Source of the DNA: Nectonema munidae
Lineage: Eukaryota; Nematomorpha; Nectonematoida; Nectonematidae
Length of the DNA stretch: 64,000 nucleotides
Assembly: GCA_030549495.1 (NCBI GenBank)
Contig: JAUIRK010000898.1
Coordinates: 1,736,001 to 1,800,000, forward strand
Direction of reading: 5' to 3'
Positions 45,601 to 60,600 of this stretch are shown here, one piece after another. How positions within the stretch are numbered: position 1 is the stretch's first letter; each line of letters starts with the position of its first letter. The notes below the pieces were generated by a model that saw only the letters and a list, made by a program, of their open reading frames with translations, did no database searches and was not told where the DNA came from. Position numbers and translations under genes: made by a program.

Positions 45601-48600
45601 GGTTGCATGATTAGATGTGGTCAAATGATTCTTGCCGAAGTTCTTATTCGCCACTATCGCAGCATTAAACTTGCGGGTACTTTTCAAACTTTTTCCTTTC
45701 CATGTTTCGAACATGGAAAGTAATTCTACACTCTTTCATTGATTGAGATATAACTTTGATAAAGAATATCTTGTATATCAGCGCATGCGTGTGTTCGGCG
45801 TTGTGGAGTCGGTTTCGATTCCTACTCCACTTATATATATACTTTTTCGATTGCAATTCGATTTATTTATAATTTTTTTAATACCGATGACTCCATTATA
45901 CTTATGTGACTTTGGCTTTTAAATTTATAATTATGCAACGTCAACTTTCCTGTTTCAAATATTATAACTTATATCTCTGCAACTTCAAATCATGTAAAAT
46001 TGCTTAGAAACATCATTTATAAATTACTGACTCACTAGTTAGTTTTCAATCCACAACTATTGTTAACAGTGTGATCACATGTACAATATTTAAAGGTCAT
46101 TTATTAATCCTGATTTTACATAGTCATTGAGAGAAGTCTTGAATCTTACACGCTTCTGCTTTATGTTGCAAGGCAAAATGTTTGATCTATTTTCTTCAAC
46201 ATAATTTATTTAAATGTTTTATTGGTTTGTATTTGTTGTTTAGTGTCTTTCCTACATTGTCTTCAAAAAGATTTTCAAATGATATTCTATAACTTTTTTT
46301 ATCTAAACCAAAATCAAAAACTAAATTTATCCGCGATTATTTTTCAAAAGTATTTGGTTTAAAAAATTTTCCAAAAACTTCGTACTCATAGACTGAGCCT
46401 TCTTTCTTTACAAGGTATTTGTGTAATAAAAAATGTTCATTTTTTAATTTTATTGAATTTTTCAGCCCTTTTCTATGATTTCTAAAAACACAACGTTAAA
46501 CTAAAATGATGATAATTTTTTATGTTGCCTTTTTCAAATTTATTTTTTAATATAACTATTTTTAAAATCAAAGTTGGACTCGCATTAATTATTACGACTC
46601 CAACTCCTTTTGAAAACGTGCGATTCCACCGACTCCAAACCTCAACTCCATGACCCTACGTACGTTGATACTCTCCGAAATTGCGAAAAACAGGTTGTAA
46701 ACCGGAAGTTCCAGTTTACCTAAAAGGATTTGTTCTTCACCAAAATTTTAAATTAAGCAAATTTTTGGAAAAAATACATGAAATATTAAAAGCATTCCCT
46801 TCAAAAATTGCAAATATAAAAAGACATGGAAGTAAAAGAAAAGCGTTCAGCTAAAAATCCAATAATTACTCATTTTTGTTGCTAGATTTTTGACACCCCC
46901 CCCCTCCCCTTCTGAATTGTAAAATAGGTGAATGAAGAGTTCGAATTATTTTATAGCTTTCGAGATTCCCTCATGAAGTGATCAGGAATTCTGGCGGACC
47001 GAATATAGATCTTTTAAATAGATTTTGTACAGGCGCACCCATTCTTGAAATAATAATTAAGAGAAGGTGATATTTTTTGTATAGAAATTTGTTTTAAGTA
47101 TGCGCTTTTTAAGCAAAATTAATATTTTTTAAAATAATTTTCATTCATAATAAATTGAAATAATGTATAATTGAGCCATAATATCTGTATCGGTCCAGTC
47201 GCCCCTCCTCTCAGATGTGCGGCGCTGATATTGTATATCTCTATGAAGCTCTTTATTATTCTCCTAAAGATTGATTCATGTATATTTATGTCTCTTAATT
47301 AGGATTACGTTGGATTCTTCGTTTTGATTTCATGAATATGTTAAGTGGCTTTTTTCTATATTCTACTTAGTTGTCTTGAATTTCAAAATTTCTTGACACT
47401 AGTCTACGTCAACACATTTTAAAATAGTGTTTTATTCATATAGCATTACAAGTTCAAGCGAAATGTTTTCCAAGTGAAACGTTTTCAAGTTCTTTAAATA
47501 ACAATTAACCTATCGTCAATTTTAACACAGGATCGAGACCCTACGCTCCTACCACTAGACCATCTGCCGACAAATATAGATTTTATATAAATTAAATAAT
47601 TATTTTATTGAGCCATGATAATGATCATTTTTTGAAGCAGGTCAATTGAAAATAATCCATGCTGGCCAGAATCTTCAAATGATAAAAAATATTTTTGCCT
47701 CATAGATTCACATATGTAACATTAGTTTTCAAATAATTTTTTTGTTTTGACTGTAAAATGCATCTATCATTTTTTATTTTAGCAAGAAATTAATCTTATA
47801 AAATATCATGAAAAATTTATTAAATTGGTATAATAAAAAATCTTTATTAACATTAGTGATGTAAAAAATACACCCATTTTATATTATTCCGATTCCCTAA
47901 AAAAGTTAACTTTCAGTTTTTGAGCGCATCCCACTATTTCTTCAATGGTATGTAAGTTTATCCGAGACAATTGCCACACTTTATAGAAGTTTTTAATAAA
48001 GGATGAAATGTTTTTTTGGATCTTAGGTGTTTATGAACCATATTTTTATTTAACCCGCCAGAGCTTTTATCCATCTTGAGGAATCGCAAGTCGTGTATAT
48101 TTTGCCGATACGATTATGATCTTGAAAAAGCAGGTTTATCAACGCATCCCTAATTATTATTATTATAAAAAGAAGAAGTTATTGAATAAATCAGAGCAAA
48201 CATTTTAATATTTTAAAAATATATAATTCATATATAAATTTCAAAGCTTAAAGATCTTAGATTTTTAAGAGTTGAAGGAAATGAAGTTTTCAAAAATATT
48301 AGGCAAGAATCCACTGATGAGTCTATTTTTACGCAGATTTCTTTTTAGGTCATCTTAACGCTTTGCGTTTATAACCTGCCTCACAAACTTGGCGTTATAT
48401 CTGTGAGTTTTTGTATTTTCCTCCTTAAAGTGTATTCCGCATTTTTCGAAAGAGTAGATTTATTTTTCTCAAAATATCCAACCATTTCCTTTTGTATAAA
48501 TTTCACAAAATGAAAAGTTTTATTCAAAAAGAAAATCGATATAAAACCTTTCCCAATTGTTAGCTCAAATTCTATGTGAATAAATTTTAAATTTTCATCA

Positions 48601-51600
48601 GATTTTGCAACTCTCACGATTTCTTTTTTGATTTAATTTGGAAATGGATAAACTCTTTGCTGAAAACTGTATCATTTGAAATTAATTTCGCAAATAGTAG
48701 ATTCCAGAGAAGTTGTCTACTTTCTCCATATTCATTTTTAATCCTTATAACAATTCTAGAAAACTCTTCCAGATTTGATGCCAAAGAATTATATTCACAA
48801 TGCATTTCAAAATTTTTTGATTTTCCTTCCACTCCCTACTCCATACATAACATTTGTTCCGCAGGATTTCTGAAATCTGGACAATGGTTTGGTCCAAATA
48901 CAATCGCTCAGTCACTCAAGTAACTTAATCATAATATATAACATACTTTTGATGTCATTAATCCCTATCATTTCAAACTCGTTTGTTTATTTGAGTATTT
49001 TTTATTACCTATCTGTTGTGTTAACTTGTAGATACAAAAATTCCCTGGATATAAAATAAATAATTTTTTTTCTATATTATTTAAAAGACTTGCTTGGCTT
49101 GTGAATAGACTTTCCATATTACTTTTTTCATTTTAAGGCTACGTCTATGAATATTTAAATTTAAATTTTATTAATTTTTGGTTCATTTGATATAATAATC
49201 TGAATTTGAGATTGATCAGATGCAGGAATTTGAACAAGAGTCCATAAATTTTTTAGCCGAAAAATATTTTTTTATAACACATAACTATATAAAAAAGTAT
49301 TCTGCATAATTTAAAGGTTAAGAGGTTTATCCCTATTTATTACCATAACTGAAAGACCTAGATTAATGTAATAGAATACCCAAGTTAGGAAAATGGCATT
49401 ATTATATTTGCTAAATATAATTTAAACAATCAAGTCTTTTATTCCAGAATTCAAGTTTATAGGATCTTTATTCTTAGATGTTCATTTTATTTACTGTTCT
49501 AGTTTTTTTGTGTCAGGATTGCTTTGAATAGTCGGCAATGTTTTCACACTTTCCATAACATTTTTGTTAATAAAACATAGATAATTTTATTATCATGTAC
49601 TTTATCGCGTATAACTTAGGGATTGGAATAATAGACCCAAGTCTTAAATATATTTTCAAACAATTTACTTTACTACTGATTATTTTTTGTTTTTCTGTGT
49701 TACTAATCTAGTTTGATAACATTTCGTTGCTAAAAATTTTAACATTTATAATGATGAAGATTTAATTTTAAGCGGGAAAGTGTCTCAGTACCGAGTAATC
49801 AATCTATCTAACCAATTCATTTGATATAAACCAGACCTATTGAAAATTGGAGAGATCATTCAAATAACTCCTAGACATGTTATTAAACCATTTATGCCTT
49901 TGGAGGTTTAAGAAAGTGACATTCATTCAGGATGCGATTAATTGTTTGAGTCATGCCACAGATACACTGGTCCTTTTGCTCTATACCGATGTGCTTTAAA
50001 AATAATTGGTACATCCAACTTCAGTACGAAGGCGGTTTAGGCTAATCCATGATCAGGTGATAACTAGTTGGTTTATTTGAAGGAACTTGTGTAGTTGGAT
50101 TTCTGTTGTTTGCTCTCATTGTTCATCCCATTTTTCTTCAACATAGTTGTTTGTAGTTGCAGTGTTGCTGATGAGCACGCTTGCCCTGGTTGCCTTTCTC
50201 TGCTGGTTTGACCACTTGGTAATCCTAAGGAATTGGCGTGGGTGAAATCACTGAAACTACTGGCAACATGGTTGATGGTGTTGGCATCAAGATTCCAGAG
50301 TTGAGTATCATAGCGTCATTGATGGTGATATCCAAGGTTTTGGTGTGACAGCTGTGGGACCAAGCAGGAGAAGCATATTCAGCTGTAGACCAGACTAAAG
50401 CTACTGATGTTCGTAGCGTGTTAAAATTAGCTCCCCAATTGGTCCCTCGCAGTTTTTTATGAGACTCTTATGGAGAAATTTTCAGAAAGAAATTTCATAT
50501 GTGGACCAAATGTTATTTTGGGTTGTGTTCAAAGGCATGCTTTTGGTTGTTAATCTTGATCATCAATTGAATATTTGCGAGACGGCTTGCTAGATGGAAA
50601 GATTAAGCAAACTGTCTTGGATTCGTTCATCTTCAGGTACCTTGTTTGAAAATATTTATAAATTTTTTGTAGGGTGACTTGTAGTTCTTAGAAAGACTGC
50701 CTGCCAAGTAGTCAAGAGCACTGTTATCAGTGTAGATATTTTTGTTAGATTTAGTGGCTGGAAAATTAGCAGTGTAGATATTGAAAAGCATTTCGGCTAT
50801 GATTGATCCTTGTGATAACAGTTCTAAAACTTTCGCTTTTTGCTGCCTTCATTGGTTGATATAATGACGTATAAAAATAGGTTTTGTAACAGAACCATGA
50901 TGAAGTTTACCAATTTAACGTCTCGGATGCACGGCAGAAGCTATAAGTGTAAACCCGTCTACTAGACTATCATAAGCTGCAGTGAGGTCAATGAAGATTG
51001 TTCCAAACTTCTCTTTCTTCTGGAAGGAAGACTCAATGTCACTTAAAGGTCTGATAACCTGATCAGTAGTAGATCTTCCTTTACGAAATCTAGCATCTGC
51101 ATGTGGTAGATGAAATTCTATTAAGCTGTTGATACGCTTAAAGATGTATCGATCATCAGCTTGTAGATGACATAGGGTGAGATAGGCCGGTATCTCTTTG
51201 GAACATTTTCTTTTTTTTTGGGTTTCAAGATGGTAACAACCTTTTTATGGCGCTGGCCTACACGGATGGATAGAGTGTTCATGAAATTGTAAAGGAAATT
51301 TCTGAGCCAATTCAAGGCTAAAATTGTAAGATGGGATAGGATTTCTCAGTTGACTAGATCAATACCATGTGCTTTTTCTGACTTCAGACTCATGATAGTC
51401 TCCATCAATTCTTCGGCAGTTATCCTGTTGGAGAGTTCGTTAAATTGTGGTTGGTTGAGTGAGGCTTTCTTGATCTTGCAGTTAAGCTTATGACTGTAAA
51501 ATTTGAATTCACCACTCTTGTCCTACCACTTACCTTTCAAATATTGATGCAATGGAATTAGCTACCAAAGGACATGGTTTGGGTTATACTTGCGACCAGT

Positions 51601-54600
51601 TAGTGGATTGATTGTTGTTCATACTTTTATACTGGATTGAGTGGTCTATTGAAGTGACGGTTTGATCTTATCTTATACGTTATTTGTCATTAAGAATTTT
51701 CACCAATTCTTCGCTTTTAGTTGCTTTTTTTCTTAAGGCTAACACCATTGTAGTCTTGTAGAGCTACATTGCACTCACTGTCCCAGCATGGGATGTATCG
51801 ATTACATCTACCTCTTGGTATTCATTTCTTCGCAACAGTCAGCAACATAATGGTGGTTAAAGATTCGTATGTTTCACTTGGTTTAACTTTTGGATCAGGA
51901 AATGTTCAAAGGAATTCTGCGAGCTCTGTAAACTTACGCCAGTTAGCTTTTCTAAAATTTCATCGATTCTTCTTAATGATGTTGATGTTTATTGGCAGGT
52001 GTGTAATAATGATGATAGAAGTGACCTGAACGTAGAAATTTCTGAAGAACCTTTCTGGAACACAATGAGGCTATATTGGGTGATACAAAACAGATCAGGG
52101 TTTGTCCATGATTGGTTACGGTTGGAGAAGAATGTTTTGCCGTCCTTTGCATCATAAAAAACAGGTTCATGGTCTCTGTCCATTAGTTTCTCTGTTGATT
52201 GATAGATGTGTATCCCCACATTGTGTTTCTGGTGTAAAATGGCTACACACGATAGATGTTAATGCTAGTGGTGGGATTACAGTGAGGGTTAGTGTTTCAA
52301 CTGGAGTTAGTGGTGATTTGTAGATGTTCGTGATATACTTGCTTTCACAACAGATGGTTATTCACTGGATTTAACTTTTAACGGGTGATTTCGTGATGGA
52401 GGTTACTTGGATTCCTTCGCAAACGTATGTGGAGATGCCTTGATTTTCACATGGAATAAAAGCAAATGTTTTAAAGCCTTCAATGATACGTTTCCCTTCA
52501 ACCCAGCGTTCCTTTTAAGTCGATATAGCTGTCTTCTGCAATGCGTTGGATGATTTCACGTTTTGCTCTTGTGATTCCCTGCATTAAGTTGAAGGATGCG
52601 GATATCAGTAGTAGCCATATAGACTCATTATAAATAAAACATAGGTATAATTGGTGAGATGAGAAGTTAAGAAAAATTTTTTACCTCTTAGTCAATATTG
52701 ATTCTGATAGTGGGGTTGTAATCGAGTGTCGGTAAACTAGGTCTTTCTGTATTACCAATGAGTCTTCTAATAAAAGCCTTTTGAAGACGACATTTTCCAC
52801 AAAGATTTACAAAAGGGATAGTTTTTAGAGTTATGGTATAAAACTTTTACTTGGTTATACTATAGCATATCTTTGCAATAAGGCTTTTTGTTACACATGC
52901 AATTGATTCAGCACTAGAACATCCTAATCTGAAAAAGCAAGTTTGACCTTCGGTTTCAATAACTGGTGAGAAGCAATAAGGATGGATAAAGGTTTTATTA
53001 CATGCGATGAGTAGTGATTACTGTCTTTTTCTCTGGCTCAATGGATAAGTTTCAAAAATAAAATCAGACGTTGCCTCTTGTATTCATTCAATTTTATATC
53101 CTGCTTGCCAGTCTATTTTCGTTAAAAACCGTAACTATTTGAAAACTTTCTCAAAGTATTATATATTCTTTTTTATATTTGAAAGTGTTTCATCGAACTG
53201 TGGTTAGAAGAAGCGGGAATGTACTCAATCCTAATAGATGAGTGTAAAAACATTAGCGAACATAAAGAATTATTAGCTTGCTTTCGCTTTGACTATTATA
53301 TATAAATGATTTTGTTCTCTTATTGAGTTAGAAGGTAGTGTTAGGATCACAATTACAAACAAGGTATTTTGACTTGATGAAATCCGTGCAGTTATCCAAA
53401 GTTATGGTGGGATTCGGAACTGACAGTGCAAGTATAATGCTGTGTAATAATGTTGCTCTATTCATTGGACAAAAATTTTTGTATCTCTTTTATTGCTCAT
53501 TTTTATATTAACATGTAATTATTTAAGGCGTCTTATTCAAAGTGAAATATCTTTGGTCTGTCATGTAGCCTTAGATAATATTTTAATCGAAAAGGACATT
53601 GGTAAAATTTTATTAAATATTTTGAAGCAATAATATTTCATATATTTTAAGAAAAAATTTGTTATAATCACTCAGATAATCAACTTTGGACTCCTTTATT
53701 TCTAATAATTCCTGTCAGATTAGGCTTGAATGCCGTCAATGAAGTTTACATAGACTCACTTAAGGTACTTTTTAAAATTTGTTGTTGTTGTTGTTAGCCC
53801 CTAGCTTTGTTTAAACTGAGAAAGTATTTCCATAAAAGCAAGTACTCTCAGGGAAAAGTGTAGAATTTTGTTACACTTTCGCAGCAGCAGAGATAAACCA
53901 GTGTAATTTCAGCCAACTCCCAAAAATCCACCATAAGGTACTGCTGGCTTTTTGCAGGCATCTACATATGGCTAGAATTTTTTAAATTTTAGAATTCGAA
54001 TATTTTATTAGTCTTCAATCTTACTACTTTTATATCCATGTTAAAATGTTGGCCGTAAATAAAGAACTTCTTCCTCATAAATGTTATTCAAATATTTGTT
54101 AATATAATCACGCCGGTGCTTAGAAGGTCAGATGGCTCATCTTTAAAAAATATGTTTAATAGATCACCATAAAGAGCCATCTGTGGGAAGACAAAAAAGT
54201 AGATTATTTTGGAGTAATTAAATAAGTTTAAAATTTTTGATAATTAAAACTTTGTTTTTAAAGTACTCCACCTAATTATAATTTTTTGATTAAGTCAATA
54301 ATGATAATAATTAATAAGTTTAAAATTGAAATTTTAATCTTAAAACTTGATTGATTTTCCCCGCTTCCATGTATTACGATATCACTTCATTAAAAGGTCT
54401 AATTGTTTGAAAAGTATGTATCATAAACATAATTTATTCCCCGTGTTAACCTTGCCCAGGTTTCAGAAAGATATCATCTCATAACGAAAAAATAATTTTT
54501 CCCTTAAATTTTATAAGAATTACACAGATTTTGAAGGTGTATCAAAATTAAAATAGGTTAAACAATTTTCATAATTTTCATCAGGAAGAACCAATCATAA

Positions 54601-57600
54601 GAGTTTAAATGGTTAAAAAAAGTTACGTGGTACACATCCTTAAAATGAACGATCTCTTAGTAGAAATTCTATCCAACATTTGGAGGAAAAAAGAATTTGT
54701 TTTAATTTATACTCGACATTCTTTTTAGGATTAGAAATCGGAATGACTTTGATAAACAGAATGTCTCATATGATAGTTAATCAATGAAAAGTAATATTAC
54801 TGCAATAAAAATGGAGTCTTTTAAATTTAAAATTGCTTTAAACAACGTATCAATCAATAATAATAACCAAGGCTTAATCTTGTAATAAAGTAAGACCTAT
54901 GTTTATGGAATTTTTTAATGAATATTTATCTACAAATATATGGCACATTTAAATTCAGTGTAAACTTTGCAACATTTTGATTCGACTTAGTGTGAGCGTA
55001 AACAGTATGTTGTATACTTTACCCGAAAATGATAACTCGCCAAAAAGATGAATAGTTTTAGTGGTGAGCAGGGCCCTCATTTTAAGGGGGACGAGGGGAC
55101 AAATCCCCCCCTCCCCCTACTTTTGAAAAAAAAGTAAAGTCCCCTTCACTTTTTGAAAGAAAATACGATATTTTTTCCAGTTATTTTTATATACATAAAT
55201 AGAAATTGACACAGCATATATATAAAGGAGTTCTATTTTAGATTTTGTATGCATACATATTATAAAACATGTCATGTGAATATGTGATACCTATAAAAAT
55301 GTCTAATATGTTCTTCACAAGAAACATATGTTTATAGTGAAGACGATTTAATATTTGTTTTGAAAGATGTGAATATATATATTCAATTATCAATGTCTGA
55401 ATTGGACAAGAGTGAATATTCAAGATTGATTTAGATATGGAAAAAAGTATATATTTTTTTAATATTTATATTTAAAAACATAAAAAAAGTATTAGTTATT
55501 ACGAATGTGTCGTTTAATTTTTCCTAAATCTAATTTTGTAAGTTTAAAAAAAATTTGTTTTCAAGAATGTCCCCCCTACTTTTAAGATATCAGCCAGGCC
55601 CATGGTAGTGAGCCAGCTATGCGATGAATGTAAAAAACGCTTGACTAAAGATGCATCCATTCACGCATCAATACATAGGGATAGCATGACGAATTAGTGC
55701 TTTGTGAAATTCAATAGAAAGCATTCATTCATCCTCGTTCATGATAATCTTCATGAATACACCAAAAGGCAGCGTAGTCCATTATATATGCTGTAGCTAT
55801 TATAAATTTCTAAAGAAATGTACATCTAATAAAACCAGATTTGCCGTCGAAAAACTTTACAATTAAATACAATATACATAGTTAGTATCTTTGCAAAGAG
55901 CTTTACGATATATTTAGGCCTCTTGTGCTTTGAGTACATTGACTTCGGAATTTTTAAAAGAAAAATCAAGGTATTAACGTTAAAAGCATATAAAATAATC
56001 CTAATATATAAAAAGCTAATTTTCAGAAACTTTTCATTTTTTGGCTTTTCTGCATAGTTATCAAAAAATAAATAAGCCTATTTCGCTCAAAGTAAATAGA
56101 GCCTTTCAAAAACATATGATATGTTGTGGAAAGAAGAATTTTTCATAAAGATATGCTTCTGGAATTAATTGTGGTTATATTAATCTCTATCTATATCTCT
56201 ATATAAGGGTGCACATCCTTAAAATTATTTAGAAAGGGGCTTTAAGTTTTTTGACTCCTACTCTACTTTTTTTGCTTTTCTACTCAGTTTGTGTTACAGG
56301 GAGGGTGCTGGAGACACCCAATAGGACTTTAAAATAAGATCTACAATTGGCACAGGAGCTCTCACGAGCCAACGGCTACTCCTGCTGCGAATGCTAGCGC
56401 CAACGTATTGAACTCGTCTTTCCTTGGACATCGCTAGCAAGTCAAGCATCCTTCTTACAGTTTGGGCTACGTCAGAACCCAAACCTCCGCCTGAGCAAGT
56501 GCATTAGAGAGGCCACGGGTTATAAGCTTAAGTCAAATTGAAAAGCATACGTGCAAGCTTGAAGTATGACTCGTTGTTGCATTCAATTACGTGTTTTAAA
56601 TAAAAAAAAGTATACTAAATAATATTTGCATTACCAAGATACTGACCACCAGTGGTCCACATTGTAACCTCTTTGATAGTTGGTAGCCATAAAAAAATTG
56701 TAGCTATTTTACAAAAATGTTTTAGTAACTAACATGTTAGCAGTTATTAAATGAACAGCAACAACGTAATAATTTGGAAAATCCTACTACAACAAACCAT
56801 TGCCATATCAAAAATAGTTAGTTAAAAAGTAAGTTCAAAATCATTTTGTCTATAGGTGTTGTAAAATTCATTTCAATCGAACAATTTAAAGTTGATAAAA
56901 TATGATAGCCTAAAATCTATCAAGTCGTTTTGTCTCCTCCTTTTTCTTGCTAGACCACTCATATATGTTCTTAAAAACAGAGGCACACATCCTCGAAATT
57001 CTATATATCTATATAAGGGGCGCAGATCCTTAAAGTTATTTAGAGAGGGGCTTTTTTTATATATAATTTTGAAAATTATATATATATAAAAGAATTTTTG
57101 TCCAATGAACACACCACTATTATTACCTGACATTTTAATTGCACTTTAAGCTCTCAATCCCACTATAACTGCACTAATTTTATCAAGTCAAATTACGTGT
57201 TTGTAATTCTAATTGCATCACCACCTTCCAGCTAAACAGGAGTTGTCGGTGCCTTAGGTGCTCGTCAATCAGTTCCAAGGAGCCCAAGAAGGGGTCACTG
57301 AGTGGATCGTTTTGCGCAACATATTGCATCCATATTGGGTCATTTGCGATTTTTGCCAATAAGTTAACCAAAGATTAAAAGAATAAATAATTTAGTCTTT
57401 AAATTCAGTAATATTTTTATTTATTTTCAGGCCTAATTTTATAGATGTAAATGTACATTTTTCTTAAAAGTTTAAAAAATGAAATATTAACGACTCATAC
57501 TTGACATTCGGTTTTACTGCATTAGCGTCTAGTAAGGAAGAGGAACATACGTGGCTTTTGTGTTCTGAAGTGTTAGCATCTACTTTTCTAAAGCCCGTCA

Positions 57601-60600
57601 AGACACGAGTTCTGTAAACAAAACAATGACTATTTAATGTTTTTGCAAAATATTAAGCATGGTTTGAAAAGTTTCAAAAATATCTGTTGTAAAAGTTCCA
57701 CAACGAGGACAGTTGATATTACCTTGCTGCAAAGATATCATATTGAATGTGCTAAAAAGTTTTGAGCTTGTAAAGTTGAAGCATATCTTCCGGTCAAACC
57801 ATACCGTTAGAAGGAATAATACGAGAGATGTTTGATGAGTTTACTTTTAGAAGGATAATAGGATAGATGTCTGATGACATATTAGAGGTGGTTTTATTGA
57901 TTCGGAATTCGGTTTTCAACCTTTTTTGCAATTCAACTTGAAACAATGGATCGCACCTACAATATGTATATGACAATGACCTGGTAGATAATTTTTTGTT
58001 GTACAAAACTCTTAGCAGTAGAACCACTGCAAGAAAATATTTGACAAGGTGGAAAATTTTTTACAGCACGTTATTAAGCCAGAACATCCACTTGGAGTGT
58101 GTACTGACCGTGCTTTAGGAATTTCTTGTTTGTTTGTTTTCAGATTTATGCAGAGAAAATGATTTCGAAAAACTCTGCTGCAGTCACCTAAGATCGTTTA
58201 GCAAAATAAAAGTTTCGAAGCGATACTATAGAAGGAAATACAACAATTTCTGCAAAGCAAGCTGGACATGCATGTAGAATTTTCTGATTTCTATTTTCGT
58301 ATATTCCTATCATTTTTAGTAAACATATTCGAATCTATGAATTTCCTTAACCTTAGGGTGCAATATATAGGGATCCCAGTACAAAAAAATTGTCAGTTTT
58401 TGAAATAAAGCTGGAATAATCTCATCCTTAGACAAGAAAAATTTTGCTCAATTAAGCATATTTGTATATGCCCTGGAGGCCATAAAACACCATGTAGCAT
58501 ATCTTAGTCGAGAAATTTTTCTTTATATTTCTAATCTAGAAAAATTTTGAAAAATACTATCAATTTATCAAAAACCTGTTTATAATCTCGATTAGTAATC
58601 TGGCCTCAGAAGACTTCTTAATTCAAGAACAGTTCATTGATTTGATAGGTGCAAAATATGTTTTTTTGTGAAATGTCTCATAGCGATCTTATTGAAATGG
58701 AACAGTCCTATGCTGATGTTGCAAAGATAACTCTGAAAGTTCTGATTCAATTTGCCACTACATATGATTGTGAGCAAGCTAGATGTTTTTTCAGCCTCTC
58801 ATCTCACTAATTGTAATAAACGTGGTTCATATCAAATGAATTGGTTAGGTGGATTTATTATGCATTGTTGCTTAAAATTAAATCTTTAGCAATGAAATGT
58901 TACCAAACTAGATTGTAACACAAAAAAACAAAGAATCATGTTATATAATCTTCATATTCTACCTACACATATATTCAGTTAGTAAAGTAAATTATTTGAA
59001 AATATATTTAGGACAGGTCTATGAATTGACAGGTATGCAGTCGTGAATTTAAATTTGGCCCTTTTAATAAAAATTGAAGGTTTAAAATTTTTGGAACGAA
59101 AATTTGTTACAACCCTTAAATTTATATCATTTAGCTCAAATATCAAATATAAAATTTATTATTTTATTTATTAATATAAATTTATTATTATATTAGTTAA
59201 AATTTTTTATTTTTTAGAATATAAAATTGATATATTTATATCAATTTTACTAACAAAAATTTTAAGGAAAGGGTGAAAACATTACAACTATTAAAAGCAA
59301 TTCTGATAATAAAAAAACTAAAACATTAAATATTTAAGAATAAAGATGATATATATTTTATTTTTGGAATAAAAGGCTTCCTTCTATAGGAAAGTGTATA
59401 CATTTATATATTTCAAAAAGACAAAATAAATCGCAGGGGGCAAAGCCTCTTGCCCTTTCCTCTTATCGACGGACCTGGTTACAGTAATTAATAGCGATAA
59501 ACCTTCTAAGCTTTAAATTATAGAGTTCTTATATAGTTATGTGCTATAAAAATATTGACCAGCTCAAAAATTTATGGGCTCTTATTCAAACTACCGGCTA
59601 CATTATTTCCTTTGATCAAAAATAGCTCAAATTTGCATTATTATATCAATGAAGTGGAAATTCATGAAAAAATAGATTTAAATATTCATTCTAAGGCTTC
59701 ACCTTAAAATAAGAAAAATAATATGGAAAATATATTCACAAGATAAATACTATAAAAAAGATATATAATTGAGAAAATTGAAAATTATTGTGCGGGTGAA
59801 AGGCTTTTTCGCCCCCTCCCCCAGATGTGCGCCCCTGCTTAAAAAAATATATACGTGTAATATGTTCCTTCAACCCCTCCCTCTAATATTTTTGGCACTG
59901 CTCCTAAACTTAATTTTCAAAATTTTGACACATGCCCTCACCCACTAACAAAAGTTTAAAAGGGCTCTGCTTTAGTTACATGTCAAATCAATTTCTAGTT
60001 TTCCGCTTATATTTCGTGTTATCAGTTGAAACGTTTAATTAAACATTTGCATTGCATAATCTTCCTTCCTAGGATTGTGTATTAATGTTGTCAGTATGTC
60101 AATGTTCCGTTGGGAGACTGTTTCTTTTTTATATTTTAGAACAAAGTATACAGCAATGGTTCCCAATCTATTTTTACCCTTGACCCCTTAAAATTATTAT
60201 TGTGTTCCCGCATCCGTGTCTTCAAATTATGATTTTTCATTATAATTAATTATTAAATAGTAATCTACCTGATTAGTAAGAAATACTAAGCAAAGATCGT
60301 AAGGTTGTCATAGGAACTTTTAGTAACAAAATATATAACCTAAGAAATCATTACAACAGTTAATGTTGATAAAATATAAACAATTTTTACGCACAATTGA
60401 AACATGCTGCAATCAGTTAAACTGTCAGTAAAAAATATTTTTTGCGAGACAAATTAATAGAAATATTACATTTAGTCTTTAGACAATGAGAATTTTTTTA
60501 ACTTAGAGCTCTCATTTAATTATGTATAAAAACAAAAAAGGTAAAAAATATATTTTTTGCTTTTTCTCACGGTCAATATACTTTGCATCCCCTGGAAAAC

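Larger units (their letters stand above)
56978..59837 (+). mobile_element. ZBED5-like hAT transposon, complete ends, in ATG4 intron 6
   Basis: The ends are CAGAGGCACACATCC at 56978 and GATGTGCGCCCCTG finishing at 59837. These are variants of the CAGGGGCGCACATCC terminus of the 36.5 kb element. It is flanked by a perfect 8-bp duplication CTTAAAAA (56970-56977 and 59838-59845). It carries a decayed transposase on the plus strand (about 57480-58840) and a 1-kb non-coding 3' part that recurs at 5.4, 18.5 and 49.2-49.8 kb. A second terminus-like GGGGCGCAGATCCTTAAA lies just inside the left end (about 57016), so the 5' end is itself rearranged. Confidence 0.87.

Noticed and set aside
47528-47575. 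Possible tRNA gene on the minus strand
   Set aside because: A- and B-box-like words are too close and the anticodon arm is missing; kept only as a SINE-like remnant.
48381-48832. Two overlapping minus-strand frames of 72-78 codons
   Set aside because: The first has no domain; the second is antisense to ATG4 exon 4 and its flank. No splice or start support.
57794-58027. 77-codon minus-strand frame
   Set aside because: The plus strand of the same region encodes the hAT transposase, so this is its shadow.
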